A DNA stretch of 64,000 bases from Terriglobia bacterium (GTDB lineage: Bacteria > Acidobacteriota > Terriglobia > JAIQFV01). Below are positions 7,786 through 16,300 of this stretch, one piece after another. Location: assembly GCA_020073085.1 (NCBI GenBank), contig JAIQFV010000010.1, forward strand, positions 62,001 through 126,000, in the 5' to 3' direction. The position numbers and the translations under genes were made by a program. Numbering within the stretch: position 1 is the first letter of the stretch; each line of letters opens with the position of its first letter. A model generated the notes under the pieces. That model saw only the letters and a list, made by a program, of their open reading frames with translations, was not told where the DNA came from and ran no database searches.

Positions 7786-9333
7786 CTAGAGTTCGCGGTC
7801 AGATTTCTTGTTTGATGGCTGCCCCGTGGAGGTATCGAGGAAGAGACGATCCGAACGACCTCCTTTGAAATCAAAAAGATTCAACAACGAGCCGGCCTTT
7901 TCATCAAACGATTGACCGCCGATCCGGCCAAGCCCCCAGTTGTCTTCGATAAAACGCAGGATGGAGCTTTGATCACTCACCGAATGGTCGACAAAGTTCT
8001 CTTTGGAGAAAGGTGATATGACCAGCAAGGGCAGCCGGGGTCCGTAACCACACCGGCCCTGAAGAGACCCCGCGGCCGCCGTTCCACAGGATCCAGGTCC
8101 CGTAAGGGCATCCAGGCTGGTGCTCGACTGACTGACGATGGGCGGCATCACATGGTCATACCACCCGTCCGAGTCATCATAGGCGATAACGACTGCCGTG
8201 CTCTCCCATTCGCGCAGTGTCTGCAGGCGATTGACGGTGTCGACGAGGAAGGCTTGCTCGGCGACCGGGTCGGAGTATCCCGCATGACCATCCTGAAATG
8301 CGCGTGCCTTGAGGAAGCTGACCGCGGGAAGGTGGCCTGAATGTGCCGCACTCCAAAAGTCGATCAAATCGTATTGGTGATTCGCTTGATCCGTTTTGCC
8401 GATCATATCGACCGCGCTGGGCGACAGATGGTGTGGATTGGCCGTAGAGACATAGTATTGGAACGGTTCGTGATGGGGGATGTAGTCCTTGGTACTCAGT
8501 CCAGTGCTGCCGGTATGGGCCGTGCCACAGACCGCGGTTCCATTGACCACCGAACTCGGACGAAACCCTCCTTGGAACCAGCCCCAGGTCACGCCGGCCG
8601 TATTCAATAAATCGCCGACGTTGGTCCCAGTCATCCCCAACACTTCTCGGGTGGAGCAATCGTCGAAACGTGGCTGAGGATCGCCAATCACCGCAGACGC
8701 AATGGAGTCCTGGCCGAAGGGCGTCGTGAGATTACTAACATCCGCACCCGAAGTCTGTCCCGAAACCAGGTTCAGGGCACCCGGAGAGGAAGGGCCGAAG
8801 ACCGTTCCAAAATGGTTGTCACTCATCGCGAAATGCTGCGCATAGTTCCAGAGCGCCGTGACGGTATTTCCATCGAAGTAACCCATCACCTGGTGGGGAT
8901 TGCACCCGGGGCCACTGTTGCCCGCAAATTCCACAAACTTGTCGAGGAGCCCGGCGTGATAGGCCTTCTGCTCGTCCGTGTAGCCGTGATCCTGATCGCA
9001 AGTCGCTGCCTGGCTGCGGTCGAGCCGAAAGGGATTTGCGGAGTTCGTGTTATTGGTCAATAAGTCCGCCGGAAGCCCATCCACCGAGGGTGTTCCCGGC
9101 CGGGCCTTAAACGTCGGCTCTCCGACCGGATTCGTCGCCATGGGGTAGGTGGCAAAGTAGTGATCGAACGAAACGTTCTCCTGAAAGATGACGATGACAT
9201 GCTTAATGGGAGTCGTGGTCCGGGGCTCAGAGTCTTCGCACCGTATTGCGGACCCACCTAAAGAGATGATCGACAATGCAAGAACCAGTGATGTCTTTCC
9301 AACGAGGGACTTGAAATTCATTCTTCGAAACAT
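7786..9333 (-). CDS. Secreted PF04185 phosphoesterase (phospholipase C / acid phosphatase family)
   Basis: A 515-residue exported enzyme of the phosphoesterase family that includes non-specific phospholipase C and AcpA acid phosphatases, which release phosphate from lipids or organic esters. The N-terminus is a signal peptide (to about residue 32). The family motif HVIVIFQENVSFDHYF (about 45-60) and the later IAYDDSDGWYDHV carry the usual metal and nucleophile positions. The ATG at 9333 follows GGGAGGAAAC. About 105 bp upstream lies an array of 11-bp-spaced TTAAY half-sites like that before pstS, which suits a phosphate-scavenging enzyme. Whether it prefers phospholipids or phosphomonoesters cannot be told. 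Confidence 0.88.
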   Translation of the reverse strand: MFRRMNFKSLVGKTSLVLALSIISLGGSAIRCEDSEPRTTTPIKHVIVIFQENVSFDHYFATYPMATNPVGEPTFKARPGTPSVDGLPADLLTNNTNSANPFRLDRSQAATCDQDHGYTDEQKAYHAGLLDKFVEFAGNSGPGCNPHQVMGYFDGNTVTALWNYAQHFAMSDNHFGTVFGPSSPGALNLVSGQTSGADVSNLTTPFGQDSIASAVIGDPQPRFDDCSTREVLGMTGTNVGDLLNTAGVTWGWFQGGFRPSSVVNGTAVCGTAHTGSTGLSTKDYIPHHEPFQYYVSTANPHHLSPSAVDMIGKTDQANHQYDLIDFWSAAHSGHLPAVSFLKARAFQDGHAGYSDPVAEQAFLVDTVNRLQTLREWESTAVVIAYDDSDGWYDHVMPPIVSQSSTSLDALTGPGSCGTAAAGSLQGRCGYGPRLPLLVISPFSKENFVDHSVSDQSSILRFIEDNWGLGRIGGQSFDEKAGSLLNLFDFKGGRSDRLFLDTSTGQPSNKKSDREL

Positions 9334-9437
9334 ACGGTTTCCTCCCTTGGCTTCGATAGCCAGGATTCATCCGGCGAAGGGGATCTTCGCCGGGTCAATG
9401 GATTTGAAGGCTAACGGGCGGAGTCTAAGGGAAGAGT

Positions 9438-9475
9438 GTTTAAGGAATGTGAGGGGGGTGTTAAGTTTGTATTAA
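9438..9475 (-). promoter_or_regulatory. Putative Pho box upstream of phosphoesterase gene
   Basis: Read on the minus strand, TTAAT (from 9475), TTAAC (from 9464), CTCAC (from 9453) and a weak TAAAC (from 9442) follow each other at 11-bp steps. The array ends about 105 bp before the phosphoesterase start at 9333. Two of the four units are good matches, so it is weaker than the pstS arrays. Confidence 0.55.
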
Positions 9476-9552
9476 GCCCGACCAACTTAGGGCCCTGGAA
9501 AGTATTCCAGGAGCGGGGTAACAGGCGCGAGGATGAATTTCATTCCCTCCCG

Positions 9553-10104
9553 TTATCCGGCCATCCCTAAACGTTCACGGGTAATCTCAAAGCGGATAAC
9601 TCGTTCTTCGGACCCTTTTCCGGTAGGCACAAAACCGTTCTTCTCCAGGACCCGGATGGACAGCAAGAGCTCGGGATAGGTTTCGGCGATGACGCGGTTG
9701 ACCCGCGGATGATCGAACGCCCACTTCAGCAACCCTCTGACCGCTTCCGTCGCATACCCACGACCCTGGTATGGTTCCATCAAAGAGTAGCCCACCTCAA
9801 CCGTGCCATCCTGCGAAGGCTTACCCTTGAAGCCGCCGTTGCCGATTGCGGTTCGCTCCCTGGGGTCAGGGGTGCGAAGGACAAAGTACCAGGTGGCCCA
9901 TCCCACCCCGTCGGGATTCTCAAGCAAGTATCGCAGGGTCCAGTTCATCGATTGGGCATCGTTTAAGGGAGGCGGCCAATCCTCGGAGACGTGGACCCCC
10001 AGCCGGCGCGAAAACTCCTCTATGCCCTCCATCTCCGTACGGGCGAGTTCCGCGGTGGCGGCAATCAGATCCATCCTCTCTGTGGATATTATCTTTTCGT
10101 CCAT
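9553..10104 (-). CDS. GNAT-family N-acetyltransferase (RimJ/RimL type)
   Basis: A 183-residue acetyl-CoA-dependent acetyltransferase. The acetyl-CoA-binding A motif is SLMEPYQGRGYATEAVRGLLKWAF. The typical tail around ETYPELLLSIRVLEKNGF also fits RimJ/RimL-like enzymes that modify amino groups of proteins or small molecules. The frame extends to 10257, but the ATG at 10104 (MDEKII) has a GGAGAG site and gives normal length. The substrate is unknown. It lies alone between the phosphoesterase and a DUF5995 gene on the same strand. Confidence 0.85.
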   Translation of the reverse strand: MDEKIISTERMDLIAATAELARTEMEGIEEFSRRLGVHVSEDWPPPLNDAQSMNWTLRYLLENPDGVGWATWYFVLRTPDPRERTAIGNGGFKGKPSQDGTVEVGYSLMEPYQGRGYATEAVRGLLKWAFDHPRVNRVIAETYPELLLSIRVLEKNGFVPTGKGSEERVIRFEITRERLGMAG

Positions 10105-10284
10105 GTTTGGTCTCTCCGGTTGCCCCAAGCGACTTTCTTGGTGCGCGGGAGTTCGGAAGGGCCACGACTGTTCAGCACGACAACCATCCAGCGACCACAC
10201 GAAAAAGGATGCGCCCTCGTGTGCGATCCTGGAAGTGCTCAGTGCGCACATTTTCAATGCCCTGAGATTGATCAGTTTCCCGGG

Positions 10285-10923
10285 CTATTTGAGGATGTCG
10301 ATGATTTGGGTTACGCTGCGTCTCTCGCCAAGCCGGATGACACGGAGCACGGTGCTGATCAGAGCTCCCGGATGTCGGATGGCCTGGCCGATCAGGGCCG
10401 TCTCAGCGTCAATCAATTCGATCTGGGAGGCCTGATCCGCGTTTGTTAGGGGCGCCAGGCGAACGGCCACTTCCCAGGCATGTTCCCGGGCCTTCTCCAT
10501 GCTGAAATTAATAATCGCCTCGTCGGTCTTCCCGGCGATCTGGTCTAACAAGCGTAACGTGGGCCACACCGTTTCCAGTTCGCGTTCCACCCCGCTGACC
10601 AGGGACGCCAGGATCTGATTGATCTTCCCGAAATCGGTTTTGAGTCCCTGAATTGAATCCCCGGCACAGGTTCTCGCCGCAGCAATCCCCAAGTCGAGAT
10701 TGATGTGAGCGTTCATTCCCAGGAGCAAATGCTGGAGTACGATGGGCCACCACCCGGAGGAGGTCTCTAAGGCAATCTGCCAGGACCGGGTGGTGTGAGG
10801 CCCTTGCCGGCGCTGCTCGAGGGCCTCGAGGTAGCGGTTGGCAAATACAACATCCAGGTGCTCCATCCTCGGCCCGTCTTCAAACAGACCTTCTTCAATG
10901 CCATTCTTTACTTGAATCGTCAC
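10285..10923 (-). CDS. DUF5995 family protein, start uncertain
   Basis: Resembles the uncharacterised DUF5995 family, with FEDGPRMEHLDVVFANRYLEAL and WPIVLQHLLLGMNAHINLDLGIAA near the start. The span given starts at a GTG (10923). Conserved sequence continues in frame upstream to at least 11016 (IDEVIQRLDEI and RLGYFAALYRR), yet that stretch has no ATG, GTG or TTG before a TAG at about 11083. Either translation starts at a rare codon such as the ATT at 11016, or the 5' end is broken by a small indel. The histidines in HLLLGMNAHIN could bind metal; no activity is known. It lies downstream of pbpC on the same strand. Confidence 0.72.
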   Translation of the reverse strand: MTIQVKNGIEEGLFEDGPRMEHLDVVFANRYLEALEQRRQGPHTTRSWQIALETSSGWWPIVLQHLLLGMNAHINLDLGIAAARTCAGDSIQGLKTDFGKINQILASLVSGVERELETVWPTLRLLDQIAGKTDEAIINFSMEKAREHAWEVAVRLAPLTNADQASQIELIDAETALIGQAIRHPGALISTVLRVIRLGERRSVTQIIDILK

Positions 10924-11082
10924 CCTCCGATAAAGGGCGGCGAAATAACCGAGGCGGCTGCGCTCCTGAGATGAGAAATCGACGATCTCGTCCAGCCGCT
11001 GGATGACTTCATCAATTGAGTTTGCGAGAATATCCGTTTCTCCTGCAAAACCGTTCCCTGGCGCCTTGATAAGGGTGGAATC

Positions 11083-13344
11083 CTAGGGTACGACCGCTCC
11101 GCGGACTTCAAAATTGATGGAGTCAAGGATGTGCATCGATCCATCCACTAACGCCAGGGTGTGTTTGCCTGCCCTGGGTGTCCAAGGCAGAGCGGACCCC
11201 GCGGACCCGATTTCTTCTCCATCCAGGGACCACAGAAGGCGGTGGTCAGAGGGCCGGGATTCAAAGAGAACCTTCTGCTGTTCCCCCGGAATATCCGGAT
11301 CCAAGGCAATGATCGTGCCGCCGGCCGGATAAACGATCCGGAAATTCGCGAGCGCCGAAGCTGGCCGGATTTCGAGGGGTTCTGTCCCCTTGAGAAACCA
11401 TTCGTTGAGGCTTTCGCCGGAATCAGAGATTTCGATTCTCCTGGCGATTACCCCTGCGGGGGGCGCGGGCGGAGAACTCGGCTGATCGCGATGCAGCCAG
11501 TTCATGATTTCGACCCACACCGGAGCTGCACCGGTGATTCCGCTCACGTTCCACATGGGCTCCCCCGAAAAATTACCGGCCCAGACGCCGACGGTGTACC
11601 GGCTCGAGTACCCCACACACCAGTTGTCGCGCATGTCCTTGCTGGTCCCGGTCTTTACCGCCGTCCAGAACCGGGTGGAAAGCGGGCTCTCCAATTCGAA
11701 GGTCTCGGTCCGGCTCGCCCGGTCAGAAAGGATGTCCGCTACGAGAAAAGCGGCACCCCGAGACACAGCGCGGCGGGGAGGGGCTTCCGGGGCCTCGCCG
11801 AAAGTCAGACGAAGAGGACTCCACAGGCCGCCGTTCGCCAAGGTTCGATAGGCATTGACGAGATCCCAGAGTGAAATATCCGCGGAGCCCAAAGCCAGGG
11901 AAGGGCCATAGAAATCGGCAGGCCGAAGATCCCGAATCCCCAGGTCGCCCAGTCTCCTGACGAAGGCATCAACGCCGACTAGATTGAGGGTTTTCACGGC
12001 AGGAATGTTCAAAGAAGATGCCAGCGCGATTCGCGCCGTCACACGGCCGTGAAACCGGTTATCATAATTTTCGGGGCGGTAGATTCCGTTCACGGCAGGG
12101 AGATCGAGAGGGCTGTCGTCAATCAAAGAAGCCGGAGTCATCAGCCGCTCTTCAAACGCAAGGCTGTAGAGAAACGGTTTCAAGATGGATCCTGCCTGGC
12201 GCCGGGCGCGGGTTCCATCCACATAGCGCGCGCTTGCCAGATTTCCAACGTTTCCCACGTAAGCCAACACCTCGCCCGTCTGGTTGTCGACCACCAGAGC
12301 CGCTCCATCGTGCACGTTCTGCTCCCTCACCGAGAGGAGGTGACGCTCGAGGGTTTCAACGGCAAATCGTTGGAGGGTTCCGTCCACAGTGCATACGATC
12401 GAATGGGTGGTCTCGGAAGTTGCCTTCGTCTTCCCCGCCTCCAGCAAACGCCAGGCCACATGTGGGGCCAGTGCCATCTCCGGCTGGACAGAGTAAGGCT
12501 TTGTTAGAACCTCCCTGGTCTTCGTCTGCACATCCGCAGGATCCAAGTGCAACCCCAGGGCGTCCGAGAGTTGACAAGCGCGCGTTGCAACCTGATCCAC
12601 GGAGGCATTCGGAGCTCGAAGCAAGGCTGCCATAATGACCGCCTCAGGATTGCTCAATCCGTGAGGTTGCTTATCAAACAGGCCTCGGGAAGCGACGGCG
12701 ATGCCCTGCAACTCTCCACGAAAGCTGACCAGGTTGAGATAAGCCTCCAGGATCTGTGGCTTCGACCAATACCTCTCCAACTGGCGCGCCGCCTGGATCT
12801 GCATCAGCTTCTGCCACAAGGAACGGCGGCCTCTCTGTCGCTGCAGCTCGCGGCTCAACTTCCCGGCAAGCTGCATCGTGATCGTGCTGGCACCCCTCAG
12901 ATTCTCGGAAGAGAACCCCTTAAGCAACACCCCGCCCATCGCCCTCCAGTCCACCCCTCTGTGTTTAAAGAAATTTCTGTCTTCCGCACGGAGGACGGCG
13001 GATTGCAGGGCTGGGGAAATTCCATCCAATGGCACCCAGTCCAGCCGTCTCCGTTGATTGTCGACCCTCAATTCGTGAATGACCTCGAGGTGACGATCCA
13101 GGAGGACAGCATCGGAGCGTCGATAATCCTTGCGCACTTCCTCAAAAGGCGGCGGAATGAAAGAAGGGGAAACAACGGAAAAGAGAACAAACGCAAGCAG
13201 GCCAGCACCCACGAATAGAGCTGCCACTCCCCAAAACCACAGGACGAACCGGCTTCTTCGATGGACCCTGTCCTCGGCCCTTCGTATCGAGCTGTTTGTT
13301 TCCTGTTCTTCAGCGTTGTTCACTGACCACCTGGATTGCCGCAT
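11083..13344 (-). CDS. pbpC: Penicillin-binding protein 1C (bifunctional peptidoglycan synthase)
   Basis: A 753-residue membrane-anchored murein synthase. A membrane anchor lies at about 35-57. The GT51 glycosyltransferase has its catalytic glutamate in RAEDRNFFKHRG (Glu121) and the GASTITMQLAGKL motif. The transpeptidase has SILK (Ser386, Lys389), SLN (444-446) and KTGTSKD (564-570). The C-terminal 100 residues match the BiPBP_C domain that marks the PBP1C subclass. Its start lies 35 bp inside the preceding alpha-2-macroglobulin gene, the same pairing as yfhM-pbpC in Escherichia coli, where the two are thought to act in periplasmic defence and cell-wall repair. Confidence 0.94.
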   Translation of the reverse strand: MRQSRWSVNNAEEQETNSSIRRAEDRVHRRSRFVLWFWGVAALFVGAGLLAFVLFSVVSPSFIPPPFEEVRKDYRRSDAVLLDRHLEVIHELRVDNQRRRLDWVPLDGISPALQSAVLRAEDRNFFKHRGVDWRAMGGVLLKGFSSENLRGASTITMQLAGKLSRELQRQRGRRSLWQKLMQIQAARQLERYWSKPQILEAYLNLVSFRGELQGIAVASRGLFDKQPHGLSNPEAVIMAALLRAPNASVDQVATRACQLSDALGLHLDPADVQTKTREVLTKPYSVQPEMALAPHVAWRLLEAGKTKATSETTHSIVCTVDGTLQRFAVETLERHLLSVREQNVHDGAALVVDNQTGEVLAYVGNVGNLASARYVDGTRARRQAGSILKPFLYSLAFEERLMTPASLIDDSPLDLPAVNGIYRPENYDNRFHGRVTARIALASSLNIPAVKTLNLVGVDAFVRRLGDLGIRDLRPADFYGPSLALGSADISLWDLVNAYRTLANGGLWSPLRLTFGEAPEAPPRRAVSRGAAFLVADILSDRASRTETFELESPLSTRFWTAVKTGTSKDMRDNWCVGYSSRYTVGVWAGNFSGEPMWNVSGITGAAPVWVEIMNWLHRDQPSSPPAPPAGVIARRIEISDSGESLNEWFLKGTEPLEIRPASALANFRIVYPAGGTIIALDPDIPGEQQKVLFESRPSDHRLLWSLDGEEIGSAGSALPWTPRAGKHTLALVDGSMHILDSINFEVRGAVVP

Positions 13345-16300
13345 TGGGGTATTCTCCGAACATCTCGGGAGAATAGAGCGCTTCGACCCGCGTCGGGGGC
13401 AGATTGAAGATTCCTTCGCTGTTCAACCGCACCGTGTATTCAACCGTCCATTTGCCCTTCGGGACATAATGGTAATACGCACGGAATGCTTCCGAAGAGC
13501 GTTCTTCGAACGCCGGCCAGATCCATCCCTTGCGGGCTTCACCGCGGGTGGCGAGCATGGAGTCTCTTCCCAGTCCCGTTCCCAGGATTGCGGCCCCTGC
13601 AGGGATGGGATCGTTCACCACCACCCAGGTCATGTCGGATTGGCCTTCCAATTGGAGATGAACTCGAATCAGGTCGCCTTTACTCCAGACCCCCTTTGTT
13701 TTCTGTTCAACCGGGGTCAATGTCTTCGTGATCTTATATCCGGTGGAAAAGGGCTCCTTCAATGGTATCGCCGCAAGACTTTGAATCGTCGCCCAAGGCT
13801 TCCCCGCCGAAGCCGGGCTAAGCGTCAACTGGCTCTGTTGGGGCGGCCAGCCAAACGAAAGCGTCTGGCCCTTCGGAGAGGCGGACCAGTCGACCGCCTG
13901 GGTCAGCGACAAAAGCCGGACCGCACTCTGTCCCGAGACCGGGGTCTTCTCAAAAGCATTGGAGAACTTTTCCATGGCGAGGACGCCAAAAGCGTTTGCG
14001 ACGGTTGTATCCCAATGCCCCCGATGTTGCCGACCCAAGGCGCCACGCACCAGTCTCGGCATGTCTTCCTTCCACCGGGGAAAATCCAACAGAGAAAGAA
14101 CCAGACGAACCGCATTTGAGTCATTAGAAACCATCAACCACCACCAGCAGTCTGTCGTATCGGTCGAAAATCCCATGGTGGTTCCCTGGAAGTTGAGTCG
14201 AGACCTCAGAATCTGTTCCGCCTGGCCCAGTTTCTGCTCCCGATCACGGAGGTTCGACGATCTTCCCAGAATATTGAACCAGTCGATGACTGCCGACGTG
14301 GGCCAAAGGTTGGGCTCGACCGTAATGGAGGAAAGCAAATTGGGGTCTATTGGCCCCAGGCGCGACAAGGCCTCCACCGCGGCGATCTTTCGGATTGACA
14401 GATCGGTCGTCGGGAGCGAGGACCACCGGACAATCCGCCCCTCGACAAATCCACGAAGCCCGTTTGCCATGCGTTGCTCAACGCCCGATGGAATCTTCCA
14501 CCCCGCTTCATGGGCGATCGACAGGATGTAGGACGTCAGCACATCGCTGCCCTGTAACATGGATGGAAAATATTTCGCAAGACCGTCCCCATCAAGGTAG
14601 GATGGCATGCGCTCCATCAATCGGCCCCAGCGCTGCTCCTCTCTGAGGGCGATGGCCTTTGAGACCTCCTGTTCGAGGCAGGAATAAGGGTAATCCTTCA
14701 TGTACTCGGTTATCCCGTCCATCCCGTCCACGAGAGTCGGGCGGAGAGATACCCGGAGGCCGCCGCGTCCCGGGAGTGCGTCCTTGGGTCGATCCACCTC
14801 GACATGGACCTCTTTTTCAATCTGCAACAACGTCGCCTGGAAGATTCGAACGGGGACTGCAGGCACGACCTTCTGGACGACTGCCAGCCGGTCACTGCTT
14901 CCTTCAGAACCTCTGGCATCGATCTCATACCTGAGCGAATCAGCACCCACCGGCGCCACAAGGTTCCAGCCGATAATCCTCGACTCACCTGGCTGGAGTT
15001 GCACATTGGCAGGTTTCAGGGCCTCACGAAGCCCTTTGACCTGTCCCGACACCTGGACTTCCATCTTCTGCTCGGTCGCGTTGCGCAGGGTGAATTCTGA
15101 ACGGAACCGATCGTTTTCACGGACCACGGGGGCAATTCCGGAGAAGATCATCAAGTCCTGGGTCGATCGGATCGAAGTGAATCCCGTTCCAAAGCGTTCC
15201 AATCCCCCGGTCGCCACCGCCACGATACGAAAACTCGTCAATGAATCATTCAGCGGAATTTCCACGGACGCTTCCCCGTTTTCGTCCAGAGGCACACGCC
15301 CTTTCCACAGAAGCAATGTATCGAATAGTTCACGAGTGCTTTGCTTTCCTCCTCCGCCGCCGGTGGGCAATGCCTTCAGGCCAAAGTGCCGTTTTCCGAT
15401 GACATGAGTCTGTGCAGTCGAGGTCCGAACCCCATAGCCTCGCCGTCCCATCATGGAGTTCAGCAGCTGCCAACTCCCATTGGGCATCAATTCCAAAAGG
15501 CCTTCGTCGACGGCCGCCACCGCCACCTCGCTTCCACGCGGAGGCGCCTTTCCATCAGGGGTCTTCACCGCGATTGCAACCCTTGCTTTTTCCCGGATCT
15601 TATACACGGGTCGGTCTGTCGTGACTTTGACGTTCAGTTCGTGCGCTTTCCAACCCACATTAATTTGAGCAATACCCAGCTTGTAGGACGGGCGGCCCAG
15701 GTCGATGGTGGCGGTGGGCTGCACCCCGCTCACCCGTTCCCGCACCAGCAAGACCGAGACAAAAACATTAGGAGCGAAACTGCCTTTCACCGGGACTTCA
15801 ATGACCGGCTCACTGCCGGAGACTCTGGTGACAAAAGCCTCCACAACGCCTTCCCGTTCCACCGAAACCAGGGCAGTGGCCTCCTTAAACGGCATCCGGA
15901 CCTGGAACCTTGCGGTCTCTCCAGGCTCATAACGCTTCTTTTCCGGAAGGACATCGATGCGGTCATCATTCGTGGCAGCGAACCACCATTGGTCCTTGCC
16001 GGCGACCCAGACCTCCCGGTTCGCTGTTGATTCCCGGTTTGATGGGTCTGTTGTCGAAGCCTGAAGAATTACATTTCCGGAGATAGGCGATTTGGCCTGG
16101 CAAAACAACAAGCCCTTCGGGTTGGTCTTTCCATTACAGATAGCCTGAATCTCTTTCACCTCATAGTAATTCTCGTACGCATAAAAGCCACCCACCAGCC
16201 TTTTTCGATGTGAGTAGGTTTTCCGTTCCAGGAGATCCACCTTCACGGGAGCCTCGGCGACCGGCTTTCCATTCAAGCCAGTCACGGCGACCTGGAATCG

